Of a DNA stretch of 64,000 bases, positions 17,987-29,860 are shown in pieces. The notes beneath the pieces were generated by a model that worked only from the letters and a program-made list of their open reading frames with translations, was not told the DNA's origin and ran no database searches. The DNA is taken from NCBI RefSeq assembly GCF_001315985.1, contig NZ_BBBI01000003.1:62001-126000 (forward strand), in the 5' to 3' direction. Within the stretch, counting starts at the first letter, position 1. Every line of letters starts with the position of its first letter. A program made the position numbers and the translations under genes. Source of the stretch: Vulcanisaeta distributa JCM 11216. Its GTDB lineage: Archaea; Thermoproteota; Thermoprotei; Thermoproteales; Thermocladiaceae.

Positions 17987-19432
17987 ATGAACAATCATGT
18001 AAACAATAACCTGCGTAGTAGCGTGAGCGAGGTCGGCCTGCGTAGGGTGCTGGGATTCTGGGACGTATTCTTCGCAAGCCTAGGTGGGCAATCACCATTT
18101 CTTAGCGACCTAACCTATGCCTCTGCAACCCTGGCCATAGCCGGATTGGCGGGCCCCGTAGCTATAATAATTGGGACACTAATAGCGTTTATCAACGGCT
18201 TCGTGGTTGCACGACTTAGTAAGAGGGTCACGGAAGCCGGCGGTTATTATAAGTACGCCACTAAGTACCTCGGTGGTAAGTCCACGGGTTTTTTCATTGG
18301 CTGGAATTACCTATTTTATGCGATTCTCTACGGCGCCGCCTACGTGATCGGTGCCTCATACCTCGCCCAATGGATACTGGGGATCCCCCCCTGGCAAATC
18401 AGTTTACCAATATCCCTGGCAACAATGACCATACTGGCATACCTGGGTATTAGAATCTCGGCTAGGTACGCTATCTTCGCGGGCTCGTTAGAGATGGCAG
18501 CCCTCATATTAATATCCATGGCATTACTTCTGATCCCACATGGCATTCTCTTCAATCCCTTTGCTTATGCAAGCTCAGTACCGTTGTCAACATTGATGGT
18601 TGCCGTAGTTTACGCAATAGCGATTCCCACGGGCTACGGCACGATAGCGCCATTGAGCGGCGAGGTTAAGAGAGCTAGGGAGACGATAAGCCGGGCGGTG
18701 GAGGCCGTCATAATCACTGGCGGTGCCCTGGCCGCATTGGCCATTTACTCAACGGCAGTCGCTGGCTTATCATACATGAACATTCATGAGTTTATTAGGT
18801 TCTTAAATGAGGCCACCGGTAAGGGTTTATCACCTGTTGTAATAGTACTACATCACTTCCTTGGCGTGTTACTCGACCCGATAGTAATCTTTGCAATGTT
18901 TAATGATGGCGTGCTTGGCGCCTTGGCTTACGTACTTGCATCATCAAGGACTTTATATGCCATGGCCGATGACGGACAACTACCAGGTTTATTATCGTTA
19001 GTTAATAGTAAGGGTAACCCAGTAATCTCAGTGCTGATTAGTGCGTTGGCCCTTGATGCAATTGCATTAGTGATTACTTACTTACTCGGGCCCTTCAATG
19101 CTTTCCTACTCCTTGGTTTCCTATCAATGCTCGCCAATTTGATAGTCCACCTATCAGCTAACTTTGCCCTGCTTAGGGCCGCTACGATGAGGATAAAGGC
19201 CGTGCTTTACGGCGTTGACACAATTAGGTGGTTGGATAAGGTGGTGTCTGTGGCGGCGGCCTTAATAACAATATTTACGGCTACGGAGTCCGTGCTTGGC
19301 ATAAACATAATCGAGCTAACGCCATACTTCGTAGTCCTCGCGATAGCCGTGGTTTACCTAGTGATAAGAGCGTTGGTAATTCGAGGGACATTCTCTGGGT
19401 CGAGGATTCATAATTATAAAATGGCTAGGTAA
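17987..19432 (+). CDS. APC-family amino acid/polyamine permease
   Basis: 481 residues with about 12 membrane helices. The N-terminal LGFWDVFFASLGGQSPF and ARLSKRVTEAGGYYKYATKYLGG match the APC superfamily, where the first helix is broken by a Gly-rich stretch and the EAGGxYxY motif follows. VYAIAIPTGYGTIAPLSGEVKRA is the sixth-helix region. Substrate unknown, probably an amino acid. A TATA-like TTTTTAAAG is at 17945-17953. One Pro at the C7 run near 18385 may be surplus. Confidence 0.85.
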   Translation: MNNHVNNNLRSSVSEVGLRRVLGFWDVFFASLGGQSPFLSDLTYASATLAIAGLAGPVAIIIGTLIAFINGFVVARLSKRVTEAGGYYKYATKYLGGKSTGFFIGWNYLFYAILYGAAYVIGASYLAQWILGIPPWQISLPISLATMTILAYLGIRISARYAIFAGSLEMAALILISMALLLIPHGILFNPFAYASSVPLSTLMVAVVYAIAIPTGYGTIAPLSGEVKRARETISRAVEAVIITGGALAALAIYSTAVAGLSYMNIHEFIRFLNEATGKGLSPVVIVLHHFLGVLLDPIVIFAMFNDGVLGALAYVLASSRTLYAMADDGQLPGLLSLVNSKGNPVISVLISALALDAIALVITYLLGPFNAFLLLGFLSMLANLIVHLSANFALLRAATMRIKAVLYGVDTIRWLDKVVSVAAALITIFTATESVLGINIIELTPYFVVLAIAVVYLVIRALVIRGTFSGSRIHNYKMAR

Positions 19433-20528
19433 CCCTCGCAAGCCTAAGCAGTGGTAGGAGCGATAGGGACACTACTATCATTAATATCCAGGGCAATGAG
19501 TATGATACTACCATGGTTTCCGTAAACACAACGCTAAGCCACATGCCAATGACCATATTCAGGGCATTCAATGTCGCCAGGGATAGGGCTGGGTTCTCAT
19601 GCTTGGCAACTAACGCGTATGCTGCGGTTAATGCCAGCTCATTCGTGAAGCCCATTAAACCCCCCCGGCAATTATTATGGCTGCGATATTTAACGTGGGT
19701 ATGAAGATTAGCGGTACGGTACCCACTATAGTCAACACCACTATTAATAAGACCCTATTTCTAATGGCATCGATGACTCGACCAGAAAGCCCTCCAAATA
19801 TGCTTGAGAAAAGCATTATTGACGTTAATAATGAGGATACATAGAGAGGCAAACCCCCCCTACTAACGGCGTAAGTGGGCAGTAAGTTGCCGGTTGCGTA
19901 ATACGCACCCCCCCAAAAGCCGCTCGTTGCTATACCAATCACTACTGCATCACGACTAAACCTAATGCGCAGCCTATGCATGTAACCACCCTGAATAAAG
20001 AATACTATCAATGCCACAGGAATGCCAACAACACTGAGAAGCAGCGTTGATAATTTCCACCCAAGGAATGCGTATGTAATGCTCCACGCTAAGCCTATCC
20101 CTGAACCAAGGCCGAAGGCTGCGTTATAAATGCCAAGTAGTGTACCGACGCGTTCAGGGTATGCGGTTGATAGTATTGCAGCACCCGTCGAGAAGAATAG
20201 TGCAGCACCGACACCGGCAATTAACCTGAGGATTAATACCTCATAGAAGTTAATGCTGAGGGGGCACTAACAAGCCTGTAATCGCCATGGTAAGTAGGCC
20301 AAGACCTGCGGTCCTGGCATTGCCCAGGTGGCTTGCGATGATGCCCGCCGGTACTTGAAATGCTGCAGCACCGACGATGAATATGAATGGGACCAAGCCA
20401 AGTAATGCCTTACCAACCCTAAACTCAACGCCAATTATTGGCAGAGCGGGTGCTAGGTAAAACCAGTAGGCACTATATATTACCCTAGCCAATATTACAA
20501 CAATTGCAATAGCTACCTTCCTCACCAC
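19425..20528 (-). CDS. Major facilitator superfamily transporter, frameshifted
   Basis: About 365 residues, 11-12 membrane helices. The N-terminal part (IYSAYWFYLAPALPIIGVEF, then GLVPFIFIVGAAAFQVPAGIIASHLG) and the middle part (RLIAGVGAALFFSTGAAILS, GTLLGIYNAAFGLGSGIG) are MFS helices 1-5. The frame breaks near 20262 at a G5 run and at a C7 run near 19660 (C5 fits), where it resumes with LMGFTNELALTAAYALVAK. It converges on the permease gene, overlapping its stop by 8 bases. Substrate unknown. Confidence 0.75.
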
Positions 20529-20650
20529 GTTTCTGTAATATAGCGCAATTAAATTTTTATTGTAAGTATAAGTAACTAATTATGACCTGATATAGTATAT
20601 ATAATTTTTGATAATATAGATAATATAAATATAAAAAGTAAAAGAAGTAC

Positions 20651-20658
20651 TTTAAACT
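20651..20658 (+). promoter_or_regulatory. TATA box for the membrane-protein gene at 20684
   Basis: TTTAAACT lies about 30 bases before the ATG in a very A/T-rich 120-base spacer. This predicts a leaderless or near-leaderless transcript. Confidence 0.5.
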
Positions 20659-20683
20659 TAGTATTAATTACCGATTAACCCGT

Positions 20684-21259
20684 ATGAGCGTTGCCTCTAG
20701 TATGGCTCTGGCGGCAACAGATCTTGTGTATATAGTTGGTGGCGCCATGCTAATAACAGTAGGTGGTGTCAATATGAATATTGGAAAGAAAAATGAACCC
20801 AGGGACTTGGGTATTGTCTTCCTTAGTGGCGCCATCATGCTACTAATAGGCGTATTGTTTGATGTAATGTCATGTACCTCGCCTACGAATCTTCCTGCAA
20901 TATTATCCTCAGCCGCAACCGCCGTCTTTGATGCGATCCTTTGGGCTATCGGCATAGCCTTAACCGTAGGTAAGAGTAATCTATTTGCCATGAACCACCT
21001 ATTACTTTACTCCGGTATATACTTCCTATACGTCACCGTCATGGCTGGGTTAGGTAACCAAATATTACTATCATTGGCGCTTCTCTTCTTAGCTTTACAG
21101 GTATTGACAGCGGCAATAGCTGGTTATAAATTGAACGCCAGATTGCAGTGGGTCTCAGGGCTTTTGGCAATGATTGATGGCGTACTATTTCTAATACTCG
21201 GTATTGTGGTCTCACTAGGAATACCGCAACCACTTGGTATAGTACCACCACCGTCATGA
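20684..21259 (+). CDS. Six-helix membrane protein, possibly AmiS/UreI-like
   Basis: 191 residues with six evenly spaced hydrophobic segments and very short loops. Size and layout resemble the AmiS/UreI family of amide or urea channels, whose last two helices also follow a WxxGxLAxIxGV-like pattern, seen here as LQWVSGLLAMIDGVLFLILG. The resemblance is only by layout; short acetate transporters are another option. It is a single gene between divergent neighbours. Confidence 0.4.
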   Translation: MSVASSMALAATDLVYIVGGAMLITVGGVNMNIGKKNEPRDLGIVFLSGAIMLLIGVLFDVMSCTSPTNLPAILSSAATAVFDAILWAIGIALTVGKSNLFAMNHLLLYSGIYFLYVTVMAGLGNQILLSLALLFLALQVLTAAIAGYKLNARLQWVSGLLAMIDGVLFLILGIVVSLGIPQPLGIVPPPS

Positions 21260-21303
21260 GTACGAAGTAACTTCTATGCTGTTTCTCATAATAAAAATTA
21301 ACT

Positions 21304-22221
21304 TTATTTTATTATTTCATCATTTTCTTCGATATCAACACCCATATCCCTCAGCAGATAAGCTGCGTTATCATATAGTATTGATTCTAAATCACGCCTA
21401 GGCAATTTAGATAACTCAAGGCAGTTTAAGTTCCTAATTACTTGCCTAAGCCTTAGGTATGGATAACCACCGCCATATAGAATTCTCTCCGCACCCACTG
21501 ACTTTACGAAGTCACGTCCCATTAACGTGTTGAATAGTATGCATGATATGCCCGTAGTCTCTAGGTAAACCCTGTCATATCTCTTCATTAATCGGGCAAT
21601 TCTCTCAAGCCATGGATAAGCCATTCCATCAGATATGCCCAAGGCTGATAAAACCATCTTGATACTATATCTCTCAAGTAATTCATTAAGGATATCAGGC
21701 ATGAGGCTCTCGAAACAAACGTTTACGTTATATGGGCAGGGATCCAGGTGCATTATAAGGAGTATATCATTTCTCTCGACATACTCAAGTATTGCCTTGA
21801 AGGCCCTCGTGTTTATTGGATCAAATAATTGAAGTGTTGGTGAAACCACGATACCCCCCCTAACATTAAGGCCCTCCAACTCATTGAGTTTTTCATAAAC
21901 GTACTTAGAACCAAGGGATGGATTGATGCTTGCCAGCGGTACAAAGAAGCCGTTATGATAAGCCGCCTCATACCACAGCTTCACATTATCATACATCCTG
22001 GGCGACCATAAACTGGTTAGTCTGATTATGAACTTACTCCAGAGGAGTGCTGAATAAGGATCTTCCTTTGATAACTTTTTGAAAAAATCATTGGGTACTA
22101 CGTGAAATAATGGTAATGCATCTATTGGCTGTAAGACAGCCCTTGATATATTCATTAATGATAATCTATCCTTGATTGTAGATAAGTCTATAGATGGGCA
22201 CGCGTGGAAGTCAATTATCAT
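21304..22221 (-). CDS. Amidohydrolase-2 family metal-dependent hydrolase
   Basis: 305 residues. Starts MIIDFHACPSID, a reduced form of the metal-binding DxHxH motif in which the second His is replaced by Cys. Further marks are NVRGGIVVSPTLQLFDP, LLIMHLDPCPYN (strand with a metal His), and RILYGGGYPYLR near residue 255, where family members have LFGSDYP. These proteins decarboxylate or hydrolyse cyclic or aromatic acids. The altered metal ligands (DFHAC and GGGYP) are unusual, so activity is uncertain. The GG in RGGI is on a C7 run. Confidence 0.65.
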   Translation of the reverse strand: MIIDFHACPSIDLSTIKDRLSLMNISRAVLQPIDALPLFHVVPNDFFKKLSKEDPYSALLWSKFIIRLTSLWSPRMYDNVKLWYEAAYHNGFFVPLASINPSLGSKYVYEKLNELEGLNVRGGIVVSPTLQLFDPINTRAFKAILEYVERNDILLIMHLDPCPYNVNVCFESLMPDILNELLERYSIKMVLSALGISDGMAYPWLERIARLMKRYDRVYLETTGISCILFNTLMGRDFVKSVGAERILYGGGYPYLRLRQVIRNLNCLELSKLPRRDLESILYDNAAYLLRDMGVDIEENDEIIK

Positions 22222-22280
22222 ATAGAGTGTATAATAGTGCCTAGATTTTTAAACACTATTTAATATATATCCTATATATT

Positions 22281-24028
22281 TCATGAAGAAAGCACGTTCT
22301 TGTAAAGCTCCCTGAGCACCTTCTTATCGGCCTTAGCAGTACTTGTCTTTGGTAGTTCTTTTTCGCTAATTATTATTTTGTCTGGTAGCCACCATTTTGG
22401 TATTTCTCCTTTTTCGACGTATTTCATTAGGTGGTTTTTGATTTCGTCTTCCGTGATTCTTTGGCCTGGCTTTGGAACCACAATGGCCACCGGCCTCTCA
22501 CCCCCCCACTTCGGGTGCGGAACACCAACAACAGCAACCTCACCAACAGCAGGATAAGTACTAATGATGTCCTCCAGCTTAGTGCTTACAATCCACTCAC
22601 CACCACTCTTAATAACATCCTTAAGCCTATCCATGATCCAAATATGGCCCTCGCTATCCCAGACAGCCACATCACCGGTATGCAACCAACCGCCGCGCCA
22701 TAGGTCCCTGGTCTTCTCAGGATCTTTGAAGTAAGCTGGTGTTAGCCAGGGCGATCTAACCACAATCTCACCGATGGTTTTTCCATCCTTCGGAACATCC
22801 TTACCTTGGTCATTAACGACCCTTATGAATGCCAGTGGTATCTGCCTAAGGCCCTTCATTAGGTAATTCTCCTTCTTTTCGTCGGGCCAGCCTAGCATTG
22901 ATGCATTAAACAATGCCTGAGCTATCACTGGCGCAGTCTCTGATAAGCCGTAACCATTAATCACAATGATACCCCCCCTGGACCTTGCCAGTTTGTAGAG
23001 ACCCTCGGGCATTGCCGAACCACCATTACCATACTTTAGACCCCCCCTTAGGTCATACTTCGGCGAGTCAGGGTGAGTGAGTAGTAGGTATAATATTACG
23101 GGGACTCCGTATATATACGTGACCTTCTCCTCACTTATTGTCTTCAATATATAGCCCCCCCAATCCATACGCCCAGTAAATACGTACTTCTGGCCGGCGA
23201 GGAACATGGCATGTGGGCCTCCCCCCCATGCATGTACATGGTACATGGGTACCAACGGCATCACTATATCCCTGACGCTAAGTTCGTAAGGCGGCGCTGA
23301 CGTTGATATTGCAACGGCCATTGCATGAAGAACCAACTGTCTATGGGTAAAGAATACACCCTTTGGCGGCCCCGTCGTTCCTGATGTGTAGAATAGCGTA
23401 GCCACAGTCCTTTCGTCAAGGTCTCCAAACTCATATGGGCTTGAACTCTTTATTAAGTCCTCATAGTTATATACCTCGATTCCGGGAAGCTTTACCTGCG
23501 GCGGCTCTGGCCTGTCTGTCATTATTACGGCCTTCCTAACCGTCTTGAGTTTCGGCATTATTGCACTAACTAGCGGTACGAACTCGTCTTTAACAAATAA
23601 TATTTCGTCACCAGCATGATTAATCGTATACACAAGGTCCTCTGGCGAGTACCTGATATTTACGGTATGTAGTACAGCACCAAGCCCCGGAACCGCGTAG
23701 TAAAGCTCCAAGTACCTGTGCGAATTCCACTCCAGCACACCAACCTTGTACCTAATTTCTTGGGATCGCCGGGCTTAACGCCAAGTTGCTCAAGCGCCGT
23801 GGCAAGTCTCTTAACCCTATCCCAGATCTGCGCAAAGGTGAACCTAAGCTTAGGCGCGTCTGGCGGCGCGTAGACTACCTCCTGCTCAGGAAAAGTATCA
23901 GCGCCCCATTTTATGAGGTTCGTCAACGTTAAAGGATAGTCATAAAACTCCGTAGCCTTTTCTACGAACTCCTCAATAGACATCAATGAATTAAGTCTAG
24001 TGCATCCCTTAGGCTTAATCCTTATCAT
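22281..24028 (-). CDS. AMP-forming acyl-CoA synthetase, frameshifted
   Basis: ANL-superfamily ligase activating a carboxylic acid to an acyl-CoA via an acyl-adenylate. Core motifs: LFYTSGTTGPPKGV (A3, P-loop), VINGYGLSETAPV (A5), WLHTGDVAVWD (A7), IMDRLKDVIKSGGEWI (A8) and the catalytic Lys near the end in LPKTSTAKADKK. N-terminal residues lie in another frame, joined near 23762 by one missing C (CCCAAG, CCCCAAG fits). Six Gly insertions at 7-base runs fall in aligned motifs, for example HPKWGGERP for HPKWGERP. Close to the acyl-CoA dehydrogenase and 4-hydroxybutyryl-CoA dehydratase, so 4-hydroxybutyrate is a candidate substrate; medium-chain fatty acids are the alternative. Confidence 0.85.
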
Positions 24029-24261
24029 AAATATATAGCCATATTTAGGTATTTAATAAAAATAAAACATAAAATCGATAAAAATAAAAATAATAAAGAA
24101 CTAAAGAATTAGGATATAGTTAACAAAAAATACACTCTCAATTTAATATGATGAATTCAATGTTATTAAGCAACATATCGTTGAAGTAACCATTAATGAC
24201 TAGGCATATATAGGATATTTACTGATTAGGCTTAAGTACGTGAGGACTTAGTCAACCCTTA

Positions 24262-25477
24262 ATGACTGATATCCTGGATTTGTTCCCGCAATACGCGGAG
24301 GAATTGAAACTACTAAGAAAAACTGCCAGGGAATTCGCCCAGAGAAACTTCTCACCTGAACTCGCTAGGGAGTATGAAAAGAAGGAAGAATTTCCCTGGG
24401 ACCTGTATAAAAAGGCCGGCGAACTTGGCTTACTGGCTCCATCAATACCCACCGAGTACGGTGGTGGTGGATTCACTACATACCTAGCTGACATAGTCGT
24501 TACTGAGGAGTTGGTAAGGGCAGAACCCACACTGGGGGGGCTCGCTATAATGGCAGGCCCATTCACATCACACATGCTCTACTTCTTCGGCACTGAGGAA
24601 CAGAGAAAGAAATACCTACACCTGTTTATAGGGCGAGAATACGTTCTTCGGTGCATACACGGAGCCTGAGCATGGTACTGATATCACGCAATTGAATACT
24701 GTGGCTGTGAAGAAGGGCGATAAGTACATAATTAAGGGTATGAAAACCTTCATAACAAACGCACCAACAGCCAAGTACGGCCTACTCCTAGCACAGACAG
24801 ACCCCGAGAAGAGACATAGGGGCCAAACACTATTCATAATACATACTGACTGGCCGGGTGTTACTATTAGGAGGTTAACCGGTAAGATGGGGGGGCAGAG
24901 AACGATCCCCCCCGTCGGCGAGATCTACCTCGACAATGTCGAGGTCCCTGCAGAGAACGTGCTTGGTGGTGAAGAAAAGGGCTTGAATCAAGGTTTCTAT
25001 TGGACACTGGCCTACTTCAACGTATCAAGGATTGGAGTGGCAACCCTAGGCCTTGGAATAGCATTAGCCGCCTTTGATAAGGCCCTCGAATACGCACAAA
25101 AAAGAACACAGTTTGGGCAACCGCTGATAAGCTTTGAAATGATTCAGGAAAAACTAGCCAGGATGGCAATGTTTATAGAGGCAGCTAGGTCATTAATCTA
25201 TAGAGCCGCGTATTATATTGATGATTACTTAAAATTCAAGATTGACCCAAGGGCCATGGGAGCATTAGCAGGCGCTGCCAAGGTTTATGGAACCGAGGTT
25301 GCCAATTACGTGGTTGATGAAGCAATACAGATACATGGTGGTTATGGATACTTCGAGGAGTTCGATGTAGAGAGGTATTGGAGGGACCATAGGGTTACGA
25401 GGATTTATGAAGGAACTAATGAAATAAACCTGTTGACAATAACCGATGCCTTGAGAAGGGGCGTGTGGAAGCCATAA
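24262..25477 (+). CDS. Acyl-CoA dehydrogenase, frameshifted
   Basis: FAD-dependent acyl-CoA dehydrogenase of about 405 residues. Family parts: PSIPTEYGGGGF, then across a shift near 24630, FGAYTEPEHGTDI (family TEPxxGSD), TFITNAP, KMG(G)QRTIP(P)VGEIYLDNVEVP, QFGQPLISFEMIQEKLARM, and the C-terminal IHGGYGYFEEFDVERYWRDHRVTRIYEGTNEI. The usual catalytic Glu near IYEGT is present. Both surplus residues in the KMG stretch sit on 7-base runs. It likely oxidises a short-chain acyl-CoA, in line with its neighbours. Confidence 0.85.
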
Positions 25478-25582
25478 TTACTTAAAATTAAGTTAAGGTA
25501 AGAGCAATTCTCAAATCGAGATAATATACATTTGTACCTATATATAAGCTATACTTAATTACTGGATAATTAGGATTTACCT

Positions 25583-27000
25583 ATGCCTAGGTCGGCAGCC
25601 GAGTATATAAACTCTGTTAGGGATGGCAGGGTTGTTTATTACAGAGGTAAGAGGGTTGATGATATAACGACGCATCCAATCATTGGTATAGCCGTCAGGC
25701 ATGCGGCAGACTTATTTGATGTTAAGAATAGGCTTTATGATGACCCAAACTATGGTCGTATAAGCAGGTACTTCAAAGTTCCTAGGAATACGAATGACTT
25801 GCTCGAGAGATATAAGTTGATTTATGAGGACACCCTTAGGTTTGACGGATTATTTAATATAGTTCAGGCAATAGGTAGTGACGCGCTCTTCTCATTGATG
25901 ATAGTGGCTAGGAAAGTTGATAGGAAGTACGGCACTAATTATTATGATAGGGTAATGAAGTATTATGAGTATGTTGTTAAGAATGACCTGGCGATAGCGG
26001 TTGCTCAGACCGACGTCAAGGGTAACAGGGCGAAGAGACCCCCCCATGAGCAGGAGGATAGGGATATGTACCTTAGGGTTGTTGAGGTTCGTGATGATGG
26101 TATTGTGGTTAATGGCGCGAAAATACACACTACACAGGGGGGGCCTGTGGCTAATGAGGTAATCGTACTGCCATATAGGGCCATGGTTGAGGGTGATAGG
26201 GATTATGCCGTTGCCTTCGCCGTGCCTGCGAACACGAAGGGTCTCAAGTTCATTGTTAGGCCTGTGCTTGAGTATGATGGTAACCCAAACGCTGTTAATG
26301 CGGCAAGTAGGTTTGAGGTTGAGTCATTGACGATTTTTGATCACGTGTTCGTGCCCTGGGACAGGGTATTCATGTTCAGGGAGTGGGACTTGGCTGGGCA
26401 GTTGGCTTGGACCTTCGCGACGTATCATAGGTTCACGGCGATATCATATAGGGCGGCCACGGCAAATCTATACCTAGGCGCTGCGCTCTATGCCGCTAGG
26501 CTAATGGGATTGAGAATGCACCACACGTTAGGGATTGGCTGGTTCAGATGATTATGTATAAGGAGATAATGAGGATGGGGGCCATGGCGGCTGCCTGGAG
26601 CCCTGGATTGATGAGGGAATAGCCATACCAAACCCCCCCGTATACACAAACGTAAGTAAGCTGTACGCTAATGCCCACTTCATAGACGTGGTGCATGGGC
26701 TCATAGACGTTGCAGGTGGTTTAATAGCCACAATGCCCTCACACGACGATTACATAAACCCAGAGGAGAAACAATACATTAGTAAGTACCTCAGGGGGCG
26801 CGGTTGATGGTGATACGAGATATAAGATAATGAGCCTGGTCAGGGAGTTAGGCGCGAGCCACCTAATGGGTTACCTATTAACGGCCATGATACATGCGGA
26901 GGGCTCCGAAGCAGCGAGTAAGATAGGAATGCTGAGGGAGTACAATTATAAAGAGGCGGAAGAATTAATAAATAGAGTATTGAATAAAATAAAACTATAA
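25583..27000 (+). CDS. abfD: 4-hydroxybutyryl-CoA dehydratase, frameshifted at its 3' part
   Basis: Flavin and [4Fe-4S] enzyme that dehydrates 4-hydroxybutyryl-CoA to crotonyl-CoA, the key step of archaeal 4-hydroxybutyrate carbon fixation cycles. AVAQTDVKGNRAKRP, then YLRVVEVRDDGIVVNGAK and FDHVFVPWDRVFMFREW match closely. The frame is lost near 26530, 26605 and 26800 (G5 where G4 fits), but the three frames join into RDWLVQMIMYKEIMRMGAM, VYTNVSKLYANAHF, DVAGGLIATMPSHDDYINPE and a C-terminal helical domain with MIHAEGSEAA, ending at 27000. Surplus Pro and Gly in KRPP and QGG are on 7-base runs. Confidence 0.9.
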
Positions 27001-27073
27001 TCAATAAATATTTCGTAAAATAAAAATAAAATACTAATTATTGCATTTATTAATTATAAAAAAGTGATCGAAT

Positions 27074-27126
27074 TTGATACTAAAAATAACAAATTTATTT
27101 AAATCTCTTGATACTAAAAATAACAA
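27074..27126 (+). repeat. Two 19-bp direct repeats around a TATA-like element
   Basis: TTGATACTAAAAATAACAA occurs at 27074-27092 and again at 27108-27126, 34 bases apart start to start. Between them lies the TATA-like TTTATTTAAAT (27093-27103). The second copy ends 2 bases before the ATG of the ATPase gene. This suggests a repressor or activator site overlapping the start, or a small duplication. Confidence 0.6.
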
Positions 27127-27128
27127 TA

Positions 27129-28403
27129 ATGAGCCTTGAAGAATTCAATCCCTGGTGGAGGGGGGGTAGGGAATATATTGATGAGGATCCCGATATCATT
27201 AAATGGCACAACGCCAGGGTCAAGTGGATACCCAAAGAGGTTAATGCCGTGCCGCTCAAGCCATTTTCTCTAAATTTCATTTATGGACCTAGGCAGGTGG
27301 GTAAGACCACAATGATCAAATTAATAATTAAGAACTTACTTCATGAAGTTAGGCCTGAGGCCATTTTTTATTATAGCTGTGATCTGCTCACTGATTATGA
27401 AGAATTAATTGATGTTTTAAAGAGGTATATTAAAATAAAGGAGGAACGCGGTATTAAAACAAGCTATATATTCCTTGATGAGATAACTTACGTAAATGAT
27501 TGGTTTAGAGCGATTAAGTACGGCATAGATAGGGGGGGATTATTTAAAGATGATGTTGTTACCATAACGGGCTCAACAAGCATCGTTTTAAGGGGGGGTG
27601 ACATAGAGACATTCCCTGGCAGAAGGGGGGGCTTTGGTGCGGATATTGTTCTATATCCTCTTAGTTTTCGATCATACATAAAGGCCCTAAGGCCGGAGAT
27701 TGAGGTGGCGCCTGGCTGGTATGAGGAGATTAAGAACCTATTCGAAAAGTACTTAATGACTGGTGGTTTTCCTTTATCAATAAATTCCTACTTTAGTTTT
27801 GGCATGATAACGAGCGACGTTTATAAATCGTACATTGATTGGATAATTTATGATACTAAGAGGGCTGGTAAGGATGAGGGATTACTCAAGGAGATACTCT
27901 CAATATTGCTTGAAAAGGCTGGCTCTCGAATAAGCCATAACTCAATAGCTAAGGATCTTGGCATTTCACACAGAACCGTTTCAGAATACATAGATTTACT
28001 GAATAGGATGTTCTTAATTACTGTGCTTAACTACATTGATGTTAACACGGGGAGTAAAGACTATAGAAAATTGATTAAGGTCCACTTCATGGATCCATTC
28101 ATATACCGAGTAGTTTCGTTCTGGACTGGTGTAAACGTGCCCGATGAGTCAATAATCGTTGAAGGGATTGTAGCGTCGCACCTGGCTAGGATTAGCGAGG
28201 TTGGTTATACCACGATTGGCAGTAGGGAGATTGATGTTATTTCGCTCAGTGACTTCACCGGTTATGAGGTGAAGTACGGAAGAAGAAGTGAGCGTGTGAG
28301 TGCTAGGGCAGGTAAAATGAAGAGAGTAATAACAATATCAAGAGATAGAGAGGATGTTGATGTAATCCCTGCCTACATATTTTTATCAGGGCTAAGCGCA
28401 TGA
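27129..28403 (+). CDS. AAA_14/DUF4143-type ATPase
   Basis: About 424 residues. Walker A NFIYGPRQVGKTTMIKL near residue 45, a Walker B-like YIFLDEITYVNDW near residue 118, sensor TITGSTSIVLRGG, and a C-terminal DUF4143 region with a winged helix (SHNSIAKDLGISHRTVSEYIDLLNRMFLI) and a PD-(D/E)xK-like end (SREIDVISLSDFTGYEVKYG). Such ATPases are common in archaea and often strain-specific. The ATG at 27129 is preferred because the upstream direct repeats and TATA box exclude the longer frame. RGGR and similar GG pairs lie on G7 runs. Confidence 0.8.
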   Translation: MSLEEFNPWWRGGREYIDEDPDIIKWHNARVKWIPKEVNAVPLKPFSLNFIYGPRQVGKTTMIKLIIKNLLHEVRPEAIFYYSCDLLTDYEELIDVLKRYIKIKEERGIKTSYIFLDEITYVNDWFRAIKYGIDRGGLFKDDVVTITGSTSIVLRGGDIETFPGRRGGFGADIVLYPLSFRSYIKALRPEIEVAPGWYEEIKNLFEKYLMTGGFPLSINSYFSFGMITSDVYKSYIDWIIYDTKRAGKDEGLLKEILSILLEKAGSRISHNSIAKDLGISHRTVSEYIDLLNRMFLITVLNYIDVNTGSKDYRKLIKVHFMDPFIYRVVSFWTGVNVPDESIIVEGIVASHLARISEVGYTTIGSREIDVISLSDFTGYEVKYGRRSERVSARAGKMKRVITISRDREDVDVIPAYIFLSGLSA

Positions 28404-28408
28404 ATGCT

Positions 28409-29743
<1,335 letters not shown>

Positions 29744-29860
29744 CTATTTTTCCTTTATAAGCATTATCCAGTCATACATAAACTACTGTACTTTAGGTGC
29801 GTTATTATGGATAATATTTACATCGACAATCGCTAACACGAATACGTGGTTATTAAGGCG

